Positions 1 through 14,525 are shown, numbered from the stretch's first letter. The stretch: 64,000 bases of DNA from Pseudomonadota bacterium (GCA_018240595.1 JAFEFL010000049.1:32656-96655); one strand, 5' to 3'. Numbers and translations: made by a program. The notes: generated by a model not told the origin, from the letters alone.

Positions 1-410
1 ACGCCCGTCAGCGTGTCGATCAGATTGAGATGCTGCAGCGTCCGGTAGTTCTCGAGAATGAGGACGTCCGGCGTCACCATGAGCTGGATCAGGATCAGCG
101 CGAACAGGATGTCGGCGCCGTAAAACTTCCAGCGCGCCAAGCCGAAGGCAGCGAGCGTGCAGATGACGAATTGCGCCAGCATGATGCCGAGCACCAGCAT
201 CACCGTATTGAGGAAATAGCGCGGGAAGGGCGCGGCGACCCAGGCGTGCCTGAAGTTGTCGAAGGTCAGCGGCGCCGTCACTTCGAACCGCGTCGCATAG
301 GCCGCCGGATGAAACGCCGCCCACAGCGCGTAGATGAGGGGCAGGGCCCAGAGCAGCGCGAAGGCCCAGGCCGCGATCGTCGACAGCGAGATGATGCGGT
401 TCGCTTTCAT
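1..410 (-). CDS. Carbohydrate ABC transporter permease, UgpE/MalG-like (C-terminus beyond window)
   Basis: This is the second inner-membrane permease of the importer encoded just upstream. The visible N-terminal 136 residues start at ATG 410 (MKANRII) and hold a first membrane helix at about residues 8-30, a periplasmic loop, and two further hydrophobic stretches (about 65-85 and 100-120). This is the usual start of MalG/UgpE-type permeases. The EAA loop that contacts the ATPase should lie past the window edge and is not seen. It follows the UgpA-like permease stop by only 4 bases, so the two are co-transcribed and probably form the transmembrane heterodimer. The substrate cannot be read from this part. 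Confidence 0.85.
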   Translation of the reverse strand, partial: MKANRIISLSTIAAWAFALLWALPLIYALWAAFHPAAYATRFEVTAPLTFDNFRHAWVAAPFPRYFLNTVMLVLGIMLAQFVICTLAAFGLARWKFYGADILFALILIQLMVTPDVLILENYRTLQHLNLIDTLTG

Positions 411-414
411 GGCC

Positions 415-1305
415 TCACCGGTAATGCACCTTGCGGTCGATGAGGAAGAACTGCGCCAGCGCCACGGCGGCGAGCCCGGTCAGCAGCACGGTGGACAGCG
501 CCGCGGCATAACCGAGATCCCAGAACGAGAAGGCGACCTGGTAGATGTAGAACAGCAGCAGCGTCGTCGCATTGTCCGGGCCGCCGCCGGTCATGGCGAT
601 GACCTGATCGACGACGCGGAAGGCGTTGATCAGCGCGTTGATGCCGACGAACAAGGTGGTCGGCATCACCATCGGCCAGGTGATGCGGCGGAAGACCTGC
701 CAGCGGCTGGCATTCTCCATGCGCGCTGCTTCATAAAGATCTGGCGGCACCTGCTGCAGCGCCGCCAGATAAAAGATCATGAAGAACCCGGCTTCCTTCC
801 ACACCGTCACCGCCATCAGCGACGGCAGCGCGGTCGCCTGATCGCCGAGCCAGTTGACGCTGGCGAAACCGAGTGCACGGCCGATCTTGTTCAGGAGGCC
901 GTAATCCTGCGTGTAGAAGAACAGCCAGATGTTGGCCGCCGCCACCATCGGCAGGATGGTCGGCGTGAAGAAGGCGAGGCGCAAACCGGCGCGGCCGCTG
1001 ATCCGGCCGTTGACCCACAGCGCCATGACGAGCGCGAAGCCGATCGCGAGCGGCACGGTAATCAGCGCGTAGAGCAGGTTGTTGGTGAAGGCGCGCCAGA
1101 AGATCGGATCGGCGATGAGCGATTGATATTGCGTCAGGCCGATGAAGCGCGCCGGCCGCACGCCGTGCGGCGTCGAATAGAAGCTGTCGATGACGGTCTT
1201 GATCGCCGGGATATGCGTGAAGGCGGCGAGCAGCACCACGGCGGGCAGCGCCAGCAGCCAGCCCTGGATGTGGATGTTCAAATGTCTTTGGCGCACGCTA
1301 CTCAC
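415..1305 (-). CDS. Carbohydrate ABC transporter permease, UgpA/MalF-like
   Basis: Inner-membrane permease subunit of a sugar or polyol importer. I place the start at GTG 1305 (VSSVRQRHLN, 296 residues), because a GGGGAAAGG ribosome site precedes it; the ATG at 1395 would put a GC-rich stem-loop inside the protein. Six hydrophobic segments are visible. The cytoplasmic EAA loop reads YEAARMENASRWQVF, with Asn where most members carry the conserved Gly. It lies between the binding-protein gene and the second permease on the same strand. The family is clear; the substrate is inferred only from similarity to glycerol-3-phosphate and sugar systems. Confidence 0.88.
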   Translation of the reverse strand: MSSVRQRHLNIHIQGWLLALPAVVLLAAFTHIPAIKTVIDSFYSTPHGVRPARFIGLTQYQSLIADPIFWRAFTNNLLYALITVPLAIGFALVMALWVNGRISGRAGLRLAFFTPTILPMVAAANIWLFFYTQDYGLLNKIGRALGFASVNWLGDQATALPSLMAVTVWKEAGFFMIFYLAALQQVPPDLYEAARMENASRWQVFRRITWPMVMPTTLFVGINALINAFRVVDQVIAMTGGGPDNATTLLLFYIYQVAFSFWDLGYAAALSTVLLTGLAAVALAQFFLIDRKVHYR

Positions 1306-1315
1306 CGCGCGCGCC

Positions 1316-1360
1316 TTTCCCCTCCCCACGCGAGCCCTTGCGAGCGGCGGGGAGGGGAGA
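1316..1360 (-). promoter_or_regulatory. Intercistronic GC stem-loop between binding-protein and permease genes
   Basis: Perfect 9-bp arms CCCCTCCCC (1319-1327) and GGGGAGGGG (1349-1357), extendable by A-T and G-T pairs to 1316/1360, enclose a 21-base loop. It sits directly after the binding-protein stop and has no T-run on the minus strand. It therefore looks like a message-stabilising or attenuating hairpin rather than a full terminator. Such structures are known after binding-protein genes in ABC operons. Confidence 0.6.
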
Positions 1361-1398
1361 GAGGGAGTGCATGTGGGCGGCCTGCGTTGCGCCACGGC

Positions 1399-2682
1399 TC
1401 AGTTCTGGAACGGCCCGAGGATGCGCGTCGCTTCGGCCTGCGCCTGGTCGAGCGCGGCCTTGGCCGGCTTGCCGCTGGTCAGGATCGCCTGCAGCGCATC
1501 GTTCAGCGCCTTGGTGACGCGCTGGTTCTCATGCGTCGACAGCTCGGCGACCGCCTCCTTGAGCTGATCACGCGCCACCAGCGCCGGCGGGAATTCGCTG
1601 GCGTATTTCTTCATTGCCGGCGTTTCCCAGGCGTCGGGCCGCGTCGCCACATAGCCGGTGGCGATGCCCCAGTCGGCGGCGAGCTCCGGCGTCGTCAGGA
1701 ATCGCGCGAATTCGATCGCCGCCGCCTGCTTGGCCTTGTCCTTGGTCTTGAAGATGTAGATGTTGCCGCCGCCGGTCGGCGAGCCGCCGCGCACCTTCTT
1801 CGGCATCGGCGCGACGCCGAAGGCGAATTTGGCGTTGGCCTTGACGTTGGTCAGGTTGCCGGTGGTGGTCCACATCACCGCGGTCTTGCCCTCGAAGAAG
1901 TCCTTCGGCGTGGTGCCCCAGTCGATGATGCCCTTGGGCATGACGCCGTCCTTGGTGCTGAGGTCGGCGAAGAACTGCGCCGCTTCGACCACCTTGGGGT
2001 CGTTATACGAGACCTTGGTGCCGTCCTGGTTGGCGAGCACGGCGCCGTTCTGCGTCGTCAGCGCCTGGAACAGCCAGTACGGGAAGCCGGAGGAGGGGAT
2101 TTCGACACCCCATTGCGTCACGTTGCCCGACGCATCCTTCTTGATCAGCTTCTTGCCGAACGAAACCATTTCGTCCCAGGTCGCCGGCGCCTTGTCCGGA
2201 TCGAGACCGGCGGCCTTGAAGGCGTCCTTGTTCCAGTACTGGACGATGGTCGAGCGCTGGAACGGAATGCCCCAGGTGTGACCCTGCGCCTGGCTGTTTT
2301 CCATGAAGGCCGGATAGAACGCCTTGATCCACGCCTTGTCGGCATCTGTGTTGGCCAGCGCGTCGACCGGTTCGATCAACTCGTTGTCGATCAGCGTGAA
2401 CATGTCGGTCGACAGCAGTACCGCCATGTCCGGCGCGTTGCCGGCTTTCGCCGCGGTCATCGCCTTGACGAGCGAGTCCTGGTAGCTGCCGGTGTAGACC
2501 GGCTTCACGGTAATGTCGGGATGCTTCTTCTGGAAGGCCTCGACATAGCCGTCGACGATCTTGGTGATCGGGCCGCCGACCGCGATCGGATAATAGAACG
2601 TGATTTCGGTCGCCGAGGCGGCCGAGACGCCAAGCGCCAGCGCGACGGCCGTTGCCGCGGCAATGCGAGCCAGAACCTTCAT
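1399..2682 (-). CDS. Extracellular solute-binding protein, family 1 (UgpB-like)
   Basis: Periplasmic binding protein of the importer, 427 residues. A signal peptide covers about residues 1-24 (MKVLARIAAATAVALALGV, cleavage near ASAT-E). The mature protein begins EITFYYPIAVGG, and SYQDSLVKAMTAAKAGNAPD plus KAAGLDPDKAPATWDEM match the UgpB/MalE type. Length is typical. GGGGAGC lies 8 bases before ATG 2682. It follows the ATPase gene by 12 bases and is followed by the two permeases, so this is one operon. Glycerol-3-phosphate or a related polyol is the nearest known substrate class, but this is inference. Confidence 0.9.
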   Translation of the reverse strand: MKVLARIAAATAVALALGVSAASATEITFYYPIAVGGPITKIVDGYVEAFQKKHPDITVKPVYTGSYQDSLVKAMTAAKAGNAPDMAVLLSTDMFTLIDNELIEPVDALANTDADKAWIKAFYPAFMENSQAQGHTWGIPFQRSTIVQYWNKDAFKAAGLDPDKAPATWDEMVSFGKKLIKKDASGNVTQWGVEIPSSGFPYWLFQALTTQNGAVLANQDGTKVSYNDPKVVEAAQFFADLSTKDGVMPKGIIDWGTTPKDFFEGKTAVMWTTTGNLTNVKANAKFAFGVAPMPKKVRGGSPTGGGNIYIFKTKDKAKQAAAIEFARFLTTPELAADWGIATGYVATRPDAWETPAMKKYASEFPPALVARDQLKEAVAELSTHENQRVTKALNDALQAILTSGKPAKAALDQAQAEATRILGPFQN

Positions 2683-2694
2683 GGCAGTGCTCCC

Positions 2695-3798
2695 CTAGTG
2701 TGAGACGGTTTGAAGCTTCGACCGGACGGCCGAGCCGATTTCGGCAGCGACGCGACGGCCGCTGCTCGCCTCGAAGATGTGCGCGGCGGAAGGCTGCCAA
2801 CGCACGCCGACGGCGGCGCCGACCGCCGGCACGTCCTTGCCTCGCACGCGGGCGAGGATCGGCCGTTCGCCGATCATGCAGGTGACCAGCGCTTCGCCGC
2901 CGAGGTATTCGACCGCCGTGACAACGGCGTGAATGCTGCCGGCCGCGCCCTCGCTATCCACCGTCACGTCTTCCGGGCGCAGGCCGAGCACGCGGCCTTT
3001 GCCCGGGCCGGCGAACAGCGCAGGGCCCGTCGTGCCGATAATCACGGCGCCGTCGCGGCCGTCATCGAGATCGAGGAAACTCATCGGCGTGCCGCCGATG
3101 AAGCGTGCGGTGAACAAGGTCGCGGGCTGGTCGTACAGGTCGGCCGGCGCGCCCTGCTGTTCGATGCGGCCAGCGCGCATCAGAATGACCTCGTCGGCCA
3201 TGCTCATGGCTTCGGTCTGGTCGTGCGTCACGTAGACCATGGTGATGCCGAGCCGTTGCTGCAGCGCGCGGATTTCGCGGCGCAGGTCCTGGCGCAATTG
3301 TGCGTCGAGGTTCGACAAAGGCTCGTCGAGCAGACAGACCGGCGCCTCGGCGATCAGCGCGCGGCCGAGCGCGACGCGCTGCTGCTGGCCGCCGGACAGT
3401 TGCGCCGGCTTGCGCGCCAGCAGCGCCTCGAGGCCGAGCACGCCGGCGACCCTGGCGAGACGCGCCGCGATCTCGGCTTTCGGCGCGCCGCGCACCGACA
3501 GGCCGAAGGTGATGTTGTCGGCGACGGTGAGATGCGGGAACAGCGCGTAGGACTGGAACACCATGGCGACGCCGCGCGCCGCGCCGGTGAGGCCGGCGAC
3601 GTCGCGGCCGCCGATCTCGATGGTTCCCGATGTCGGTTCCTCGAGACCCGCGATCATGCGCAGCATGGTCGACTTGCCGCAGCCCGAGGGCCCGAGCAGT
3701 ACGGTCAGATGTCCTTGCTTGACGGCAAAAGAGACGTCGGCCACGGCGGTCGTCACGCCCCAGCTCTTCGTCACGGAGCGTACGTCAACGCTATGCAC
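2695..3798 (-). CDS. Carbohydrate ABC transporter ATP-binding protein, UgpC/MsmK/MalK-like
   Basis: Cytoplasmic ATPase that powers the importer, 367 residues from GTG 3798. That start is chosen because GAGG precedes it and the family fold begins at HSVDVRSVTKSWG; an ATG at 3885 adds an unconserved 29-residue leader. Walker A GPSGCGKST is at residues 36-44. The signature LSGGQQQR, Walker B VCLLDEP and switch His in VTHDQTEA follow. The C-terminal third is a TOBE/MOI-like regulatory domain (GLRPEDV). Having the ATPase gene first in the operon is unusual compared with ugpBAEC. Confidence 0.92.
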   Translation of the reverse strand: MHSVDVRSVTKSWGVTTAVADVSFAVKQGHLTVLLGPSGCGKSTMLRMIAGLEEPTSGTIEIGGRDVAGLTGAARGVAMVFQSYALFPHLTVADNITFGLSVRGAPKAEIAARLARVAGVLGLEALLARKPAQLSGGQQQRVALGRALIAEAPVCLLDEPLSNLDAQLRQDLRREIRALQQRLGITMVYVTHDQTEAMSMADEVILMRAGRIEQQGAPADLYDQPATLFTARFIGGTPMSFLDLDDGRDGAVIIGTTGPALFAGPGKGRVLGLRPEDVTVDSEGAAGSIHAVVTAVEYLGGEALVTCMIGERPILARVRGKDVPAVGAAVGVRWQPSAAHIFEASSGRRVAAEIGSAVRSKLQTVSH

Positions 3799-3938
3799 GA
3801 CCTCGTCCCATCGGCCCGGCGGCCAGTCCCGAGTGCGGATATCAATGCTGCATGACAGTTTTGCGACAGTCCGGCTCCCCGTCAATAAGGGAAACCGTCC
3901 TGTACAAGATCAAAGCCGATCCGCGGGACGAAGGGGCT

Positions 3939-4820
3939 CTACTTCCCGGCGAGAATGCGTTCAATCTCGCTGCGGAATTCCTTGGCGAGGTCGGGGCGGT
4001 CGAGGCCGTAGGCGACGTTGGCGGTGAGGAAGCCGATCTTCGAGCCGCAGTCGTAGCTCGTGCCTTCGAACTTGAAGCCGTAGAACGGCTGCGACTTCGC
4101 CAAAGTCAGCATGGCGTCGGTCAACTGGATTTCCCCGCCGGCGCCGGCGGCCTGGCTGCTCAGCACCTCGAACAGTTCCGGCTGCAGGATGTAGCGGCCG
4201 GTGATCGACAGGTTGGACGGCGCGTCCTTCGCTTTGGGCTTTTCGACCATCTGCGTGACCTCGAAGGCCTTGCCTTTGGTCTTGCCGACGCCGACCACGC
4301 CGTACATGTGGATGCGGTCCATCGGCACTTCCTCGACGGCGATCATGTTGGCCTTGTCGTCGAGGCCCGATGCCGCTTCGATCATCTGCGCGAGGCAGCC
4401 CTTCGGGTTCTTCACCAGCACGTCCGGCAGGATCACCGCGAACGGTTCGTCGCCGACCAGATCGCGCGCGCACCACACCGCGTGGCCGAGGCCGAGCGGC
4501 GACTGCTGGCGCGTGAAGCTGGTGCCGCCGGCTTCCGGCAGGTCGTCCTTGAGGAGTTCGAGATCGGCCTTCTTGCCGCGTTCGATCAGCGTCACCTCGA
4601 GCTCGAACTGACGATCGAAGTGGTCCTCGATGATGTTCTTGTTGCGGCCGGTGACGAAGATGCAGTGCTCGATGCCCGCCTCATGCGCCTCGTCCACCAC
4701 GTGCTGGATCAGCGGCCTGTCGACGACCGGGAGCATCTCCTTCGGCATCGCTTTGGTAGCGGGAAGGAACCGGGTTCCCAGACCGGCGACAGGGAAAATG
4801 GCTTTGCGGACAGGTTTCAT
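3939..4820 (-). CDS. galU: UTP-glucose-1-phosphate uridylyltransferase
   Basis: Makes UDP-glucose from UTP and glucose-1-phosphate for exopolysaccharide, lipopolysaccharide and glycolipid synthesis in the cytoplasm. At 293 residues it has the usual GalU length. The nucleotide-binding start reads AIFPVAGLGTRFLPATKAMP, followed by KEMLPVVDRPLIQHVVDEA, and later FGTSYDCGSKIGFL-type sequence (EGTSYDCGSKIGF) near the C-terminus. It is transcribed away from the lytic transglycosylase gene. The ABC operon lies downstream on the same strand after about 140 bases, and I see no strong terminator between them. Confidence 0.96.
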   Translation of the reverse strand: MKPVRKAIFPVAGLGTRFLPATKAMPKEMLPVVDRPLIQHVVDEAHEAGIEHCIFVTGRNKNIIEDHFDRQFELEVTLIERGKKADLELLKDDLPEAGGTSFTRQQSPLGLGHAVWCARDLVGDEPFAVILPDVLVKNPKGCLAQMIEAASGLDDKANMIAVEEVPMDRIHMYGVVGVGKTKGKAFEVTQMVEKPKAKDAPSNLSITGRYILQPELFEVLSSQAAGAGGEIQLTDAMLTLAKSQPFYGFKFEGTSYDCGSKIGFLTANVAYGLDRPDLAKEFRSEIERILAGK

Positions 4821-4891
4821 GAAGGCAGAGACTCGCTGAGGGAGGATGGAACTTTGGGGTGCGACTAAAAAGCATGGGCCCCGGGAAAGGT

Positions 4892-4909
4892 CCAGTTGCG
4901 GCCAACTGG
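4892..4909. promoter_or_regulatory. Short perfect dyad in the galU/mltB divergent promoter region
   Basis: CCAGTTG and CAACTGG flank a CGGC centre, about 70 bp upstream of galU and 65-90 bp upstream of the transglycosylase gene. The symmetry and position suit a repressor site or small hairpin. No known regulator consensus was recognised. Confidence 0.3.
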
Positions 4910-4974
4910 TCCGGAATGGGACAGTCGCTTAGACTGTTAACCTCGTCGAAACGGTATTCCGGCTCCCATAGGGC

Positions 4975-6324
4975 ATGGCAAGGGCACGGCGCAGCACCTT
5001 AATGCGAAACACCCGGCAGATGTTCCTGGCCGCGGGCTTGGTCTGGCTCGCCGCCGGCGCTGCGGCTTCGGCGGGTGGCGACGGGGACCGTACCGGCACC
5101 ATCCCGGCCTCGACCCGGGTCCAGACGCCCTCCTGGAGCGGCGATGACGGGGCTTCCGGTAATCCGCTGATGACGGCCGCGGCGATCCGCGCGGCGGCCG
5201 CGAATTTCCCGAGTTGCATCGAGCGCCTTTGGCCGCTGGCGGCGCGGCGCGGTGTGTCGCGCGCCAGCTTCGAGCGGCTCACGGCGCATCTTGCGCCCGA
5301 CCTGCGCATCATGGATCTGCTGGACAGCCAGCCCGAATTCACCAAGGCGGTTTGGGACTACCTGGATATCCTGGTCACCGATGAGCGCATCGCCAAGGGC
5401 CGCGCCATTCTCGCGAAGTACGGCAAGCTGTTCGACGAGGCCGAGCGCACCTACGGCGTCGATCGCTACACCATCGCCGCGATCTGGGGCGTCGAGACCG
5501 ACTATGGCGCGCTCGCCGGCAACCGCCCGGTGTTGCGCTCGACTGCGACGCTCGCCTGCATCGGCCGGCGGCAGCGCTACTTCCGCGACGAATTCGTCGC
5601 CGCGCTGGAGATTCTGCATCACGGCGACGTCAAGCCGGACAAGTTCGTCGGCTCGTGGGCCGGCGCTTTCGGGCCGACGCAGTTCATGCCGACGGCGTTC
5701 AAGCGCTATGCCGTCGATGCCGATCGCGATGGGCGCAGCGACGTCATCGACTCGATGCCGGATCTGATCGCCTCCACCGCGAACAACCTGAAGAAAGCCG
5801 GCTGGCAGAGCGGTGAGACCTGGGGTTACGAAGTCGTGGTGCCGGCCAATCTCGATTTCACGCTGGCCGGCCGCCAGCACACCATGACGATCCGTGACTG
5901 GGAGCGCCGTGGCATCGTGCGCGCCGGCGGCAAGGCGTTTCCGCGTGCGGACGATCGTGCGTTCCTGTTGGTCCCGGCCGGCGTGCAGGGGCCCGGCTTC
6001 CTGATGCTTGAAAATTTCCGGGTCATCATGCGCTACAACCCGGCCGAAGCCTATGCACTGGCCATCGGTCATCTCGCGGATCGGCTGCGGGGCGGCGGGC
6101 CATTTGTCCAGGACTGGCCACGGTACGAGCGCGTGCTGACCCGGGCCGAGCGCCTGGAACTGCAGCAACTCCTTGAACGGCATGGCTTTGACGTCGGCGA
6201 ACCGGACGGCCGCATGGGCCCGAAGACGCGCGACGCGCTCCGGGACTTCCAGATCCGCATCGGCCGCGTCCCGGACGGTTTCGCCTCGGCCGGCATGCTC
6301 GAGCGCCTGCGCGGCGACCGCTAA
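4975..6324 (+). CDS. Lytic murein transglycosylase, MltB family, with peptidoglycan-binding domain
   Basis: Cleaves the MurNAc-GlcNAc bond of peptidoglycan in the periplasm, giving 1,6-anhydro ends. The protein has 449 residues from ATG 4975; ATG 5002 gives a more standard signal peptide (MRNTRQMFLAAGLVWLAAG), and neither start has a strong ribosome site. The catalytic Glu is in AIWGVETDYG (residue 174 from 4975), and SWAGAFGPTQFMPTAF matches the MltB substrate groove. A PG_binding_1 repeat (HGFDVGEPDGRMGPKTRDAL) covers about residues 395-447. It is divergent from galU. The product is normally exported; I see no lipobox, so it is probably soluble. Confidence 0.93.
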   Translation: MARARRSTLMRNTRQMFLAAGLVWLAAGAAASAGGDGDRTGTIPASTRVQTPSWSGDDGASGNPLMTAAAIRAAAANFPSCIERLWPLAARRGVSRASFERLTAHLAPDLRIMDLLDSQPEFTKAVWDYLDILVTDERIAKGRAILAKYGKLFDEAERTYGVDRYTIAAIWGVETDYGALAGNRPVLRSTATLACIGRRQRYFRDEFVAALEILHHGDVKPDKFVGSWAGAFGPTQFMPTAFKRYAVDADRDGRSDVIDSMPDLIASTANNLKKAGWQSGETWGYEVVVPANLDFTLAGRQHTMTIRDWERRGIVRAGGKAFPRADDRAFLLVPAGVQGPGFLMLENFRVIMRYNPAEAYALAIGHLADRLRGGGPFVQDWPRYERVLTRAERLELQQLLERHGFDVGEPDGRMGPKTRDALRDFQIRIGRVPDGFASAGMLERLRGDR

Positions 6325-6421
6325 CCGAGCCCAGACCTTCGAGTTGACATTTTTGGCGCGCTATTGGCCCATGCGGAAGGGGCCTGCCGCAGGTACCCCG
6401 ATATCGGCGTTGGACCGCAAC

Positions 6422-8254
6422 ATGGCGCGCAAATTGGGGCTCAAGAACTGGCGTTTCGGGCTGGCCGTCCTGGTCCTGGCCGAATGCGCGACGTTCGGCG
6501 CCCCGGCGATCGCGCCGGTGACCCCGGCCGCCGCCCAGTTCTTCGACCAGCGCTATCCGTCGCTGTCGCGCCAGCGGCCGCGCAGCGGCGGCTTCTTCGA
6601 TAGTCTGTTCGGCGGCGGCCGCTCCAGCGGCGAGCGCGAAGTGCCCAACCCCTATCAGCACCAATATCAGTTGCAGCGCGAGGCGCCGTCCGAGACGTCG
6701 CGGGCGCCGGCCGCGCGCAAGGACACCAAGCCCGACCAGGGCGAGCCGACGACGAACATCGTGGTCCTCGGCGACAGCATGGCGGACTGGCTCGCTTATG
6801 GTCTCGAGGATGCCTTCGGCGACGCGCCGGAAATCGGCATCGTGCGCAAGAACAAGCCGTTCTCGGGTCTGTTGCGCTACGACTCCAAGAACGACCTCGA
6901 CTGGTGGCATGTCGCCCGCGATCTGCTCGCCAACGAGAAGGCGAGCTACGTGGTGATGATGATCGGCGTCGGCGATCGTCAGAACATGCGCGAAAAGGAC
7001 GTCGCCAAGGAAGCCGAACAGCAGAAGGCGGACGCCGCCAAGACCGCCCAGACGACTTCCGATCAGGCCAAGACCGACGCGGCGAAGACTGACGCTGCCA
7101 AGGCCGACCCGGCGAAGTCGCCCGACGCCGCGAAAGCCGATCCGAACAAGCCGGATGACGGCAAGGCCGACGACAGGACGGACGAGGCCAAGACCGACGC
7201 CGAACAGGCGATCGTCGCGCCGGAGCCGAAGCGCACCGCCAAGCGGGCCGGCAACGGTGTCATCGAATTCCGGACCGACGAATGGGCGAAGGTCTATTCG
7301 CACCGCATCGACGAAACGATCGCCGCGCTGAAGAGCAAGGGCGTGCCGGTGTTCTGGGTCGGCCTGCCGTCGATCCGCGGCACCAAATCGACCGCGGATG
7401 TCAGCTACCTCAACGATCTTTATCGCGCGCGCGCCGAAAAGGCCGGCGCGGTCTATGTCGACGTGTGGGACGGCTTCGTCGACGAAGGCGGCAAGTTCAC
7501 CACCTTCGGCCCGGACTATGAAGGCCAGATGCGCCGCCTGCGTTCGGCCGACGGCGTCTATTTCACCAAATACGGCGCGCGCAAGCTGGCGCACTATGTC
7601 GAGCGCGAGATCCGCCGCACCATGGCGAACCGCGGTCCGATCGCGCTGCCGATGGGACCGACACCGGCGATGCCGGCCGATGGGAAATCGGCGGTGCGGC
7701 CGCTCGCCGGTCCGGTGGTGCCGCTGACGACGATCAGCGGCAATAATGACGAACTCGCCGGCGGCAACGTCGCGCAGGCACGCGCCGATGCCTCGGCGGC
7801 GGCAGTGCTGGTAAAGGGCGATCCGATCGCGCCGGCGCCTGGCCGCGCCGACGATTTCATCTGGCCGCCGGGCAGCGAACGTCCGAAGGTCGAAGCGCCT
7901 GTCGCCAAGCCTGCGGCTGCGGCGAAACCCCAGGCCGCGATAACGCCGCCGGCCGCGCCGGTGGCGACGCCTGCCGTTGCTCCTCCGGTCGCGGTCGCTC
8001 CTGCGCCGCCGCCGGTCGCGGCCAAGCCGCCCAATGCGCCTCAGGCCATCATGACGCCGGAGCCGGCGGCCGCCGCCAAACCGGAACCCAAGCAAGAGAC
8101 CAAGCCTGAAGCGAAGCCGCGCGCCGCCGAAGCGCGGCCGCAACCGCGCCATCCGCAGGCCGCCGATCCGCGGGCACCGCGCCCGCCGCAGGGCATCGCG
8201 CAGCAGCCGCCGCGCCGCCGTGACGAGGGCGGGCTGTTCGGGTTGTTCCGCTGA
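6422..8254 (+). CDS. DUF459 SGNH/GDSL-like exported protein with low-complexity insert
   Basis: A periplasmic or secreted SGNH-hydrolase-fold protein of about 610 residues. I start at ATG 6422 ([13 protein letters not shown]), which gives a signal peptide ending near TPAAAQ; ATG 6371 is an in-frame alternative. The block I nucleophile motif is [14 protein letters not shown] near residue 116. An Ala/Lys/Asp-rich stretch at about residues 197-270 interrupts the domain. Block V reads [17 protein letters not shown] near residue 376, with Tyr where the DxxH catalytic His is expected. The last 130 residues are Pro/Ala-rich, suiting a periplasm-spanning tail. Substrate unknown. It ends at a shared bidirectional terminator. 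Confidence 0.85.
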   Translation: MARKLGLKNWRFGLAVLVLAECATFGAPAIAPVTPAAAQFFDQRYPSLSRQRPRSGGFFDSLFGGGRSSGEREVPNPYQHQYQLQREAPSETSRAPAARKDTKPDQGEPTTNIVVLGDSMADWLAYGLEDAFGDAPEIGIVRKNKPFSGLLRYDSKNDLDWWHVARDLLANEKASYVVMMIGVGDRQNMREKDVAKEAEQQKADAAKTAQTTSDQAKTDAAKTDAAKADPAKSPDAAKADPNKPDDGKADDRTDEAKTDAEQAIVAPEPKRTAKRAGNGVIEFRTDEWAKVYSHRIDETIAALKSKGVPVFWVGLPSIRGTKSTADVSYLNDLYRARAEKAGAVYVDVWDGFVDEGGKFTTFGPDYEGQMRRLRSADGVYFTKYGARKLAHYVEREIRRTMANRGPIALPMGPTPAMPADGKSAVRPLAGPVVPLTTISGNNDELAGGNVAQARADASAAAVLVKGDPIAPAPGRADDFIWPPGSERPKVEAPVAKPAAAAKPQAAITPPAAPVATPAVAPPVAVAPAPPPVAAKPPNAPQAIMTPEPAAAAKPEPKQETKPEAKPRAAEARPQPRHPQAADPRAPRPPQGIAQQPPRRRDEGGLFGLFR

Positions 8255-8278
8255 AGTATCGGGCAGCGTCGTCGCAAT

Positions 8279-8307
8279 AAAAAAGCCCCGCACGCGCGGG
8301 GCTTTTT
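8279..8307. terminator. Bidirectional rho-independent terminator (DUF459 gene / gltD)
   Basis: GCCCCGC (8285-8291) and GCGGGGC (8296-8302) form a 7-bp stem with a 4-base loop. A6 precedes it and T5 follows it, so it can terminate both converging transcripts. Confidence 0.92.
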
Positions 8308-8323
8308 GTTTCGCGTTGATGGC

Positions 8324-9766
8324 TCAACGCGGCAGCGTGGTCGAGCCCATCAGGTACTTGTCGACGGCATGCGCGCACTGGCGGCCTTCGCGGATCGCCC
8401 AGACGACCAGCGATTGGCCGCGCCGCATGTCGCCGGCGGCGAACACTTTCGGCACCGAGGTGAGATAGCCGGTCGTGTCGGCGCTGACATTGCCGCGGTT
8501 GTCGAGCGCGACGTCGAGCGTCTTCAGCATGCCGTCATGGACCGGGTGCACGAAGCCCATGGCGAGCAGCACCAGATCGGCTTCGATCTCGAATTCGGTG
8601 CCCGGCACCGGCTTGAACTTGTCGTCGAGATGGGCGCAGTGCAGCTTCTTCACCTGGCCGTTCTCGCCGGAGAACTTCAGAGTACCGACGGCGAAGTCGC
8701 GCTTGGCGCCTTCGAGGTGGCTCGACGAGGTGCGCATCTTCAGCGGCCAGTTCGGCCACGTCAGGTCCTTGTTTTCCTTTTCCGGCGGCGCCGGCATGAT
8801 CTCGAAGTTGGTCACCGAGATCGCGCCCTGACGGATCGACGTGCCGATACAGTCCGAGCCGGTATCGCCGCCGCCAATGACGACGACCTTCTTGCCGGTC
8901 GCCAGGATCGGCTCGACCGAGCCGAGCGGTTCGTTCGACACGCGCCGGTTCTGCTGCGGCAGGAAATCCATGGCGAAGTGGATGCCCTTGAGCTCGCGGC
9001 CCGGGATCGGCAGGTCGCGCGGCTTTTCCGAACCGCCGGCCAGCACCACGGCATCGTATTCCGCGGTCAGCTTCTCGACCGGCATATCGACACCGACATG
9101 GACGCCGTAATGGAAGGTGACGCCCTCGGCCTGCATCTGCGTGACGCGGCGGTCGACGTGGACCTTCTCCATCTTGAAGTCCGGAATGCCGTAGCGCATC
9201 AGGCCGCCGGCCTTGGCCCAGCGTTCGAACACATGAACGTCGTGGCCGGCGCGGGCGAGCTGCTGCGCGCAGGCCATGCCGGCGGGGCCGGAGCCAACGA
9301 CGGCGACCTTCTTGCCGGTCTTGTGCGCCGGCGTCTCGGGCTTCAGGCCCTGCGCGATGGCGCGGTCGGCGATCTCGCATTCGATGGTCTTGATGGTGAC
9401 CGGCGTGTCCTCGATGTTGAGCGTGCACGAGGCCTCGCACGGCGCCGGGCAGACGCGGCCCGTCACTTCCGGGAAATTGTTGGTCGAGTGCAGGTTGCGC
9501 GCCGCCTCGTCCCATTCGTTGCGATAGACCAGATCGTTCCAATCCGGGATCTGGTTGTTCACGGGGCAGCCGGTCGGCTGGCCGGTGATGCGGCTGGTGC
9601 CGTGGCAATAGGGCACGCCGCAATCCATGCAGCGCGCCGCCTGGTCGCGCACTTCCTTGTCGGGAAGCGGCAGAACAAATTCACGATAGTGTTTGATACG
9701 CTCCTCGACCGGAGCGTACTTGCGATCGTGACGTTCGAACTCGAGAAAACCGGTAATCTTGCCCAT
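8324..9766 (-). CDS. gltD: Glutamate synthase (NADPH) small subunit
   Basis: Beta subunit of glutamate synthase, passing electrons from NADPH through FAD and iron-sulfur clusters to the GltB subunit. It has 480 residues from ATG 9766 ([10 protein letters not shown]). The N-terminal cysteine motif CMDCGVPYC and later GCPVNN and CPAPCEASC ligate [4Fe-4S] clusters. [20 protein letters not shown] is the FAD dinucleotide fold and [11 protein letters not shown] the NADPH fold. Its start is one base after the gltB stop, with GGAG lying in the gltB end, so translation is coupled. Typical length and order. Confidence 0.97.
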   Translation of the reverse strand: MGKITGFLEFERHDRKYAPVEERIKHYREFVLPLPDKEVRDQAARCMDCGVPYCHGTSRITGQPTGCPVNNQIPDWNDLVYRNEWDEAARNLHSTNNFPEVTGRVCPAPCEASCTLNIEDTPVTIKTIECEIADRAIAQGLKPETPAHKTGKKVAVVGSGPAGMACAQQLARAGHDVHVFERWAKAGGLMRYGIPDFKMEKVHVDRRVTQMQAEGVTFHYGVHVGVDMPVEKLTAEYDAVVLAGGSEKPRDLPIPGRELKGIHFAMDFLPQQNRRVSNEPLGSVEPILATGKKVVVIGGGDTGSDCIGTSIRQGAISVTNFEIMPAPPEKENKDLTWPNWPLKMRTSSSHLEGAKRDFAVGTLKFSGENGQVKKLHCAHLDDKFKPVPGTEFEIEADLVLLAMGFVHPVHDGMLKTLDVALDNRGNVSADTTGYLTSVPKVFAAGDMRRGQSLVVWAIREGRQCAHAVDKYLMGSTTLPR

Positions 9767-9767
9767 C

Positions 9768-14525
<4,758 letters not shown>

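Noticed and set aside
334..2703. Very long plus-strand ORF opposite the ABC transporter genes
   Set aside because: Its Arg/His/Gly-rich translation is the antisense of high-GC codons, with no recognisable domain, while the minus-strand genes have full motifs. The same applies to long antisense frames at 11895-14639, 35955-38270, 38328-39920 and 62246-63871.
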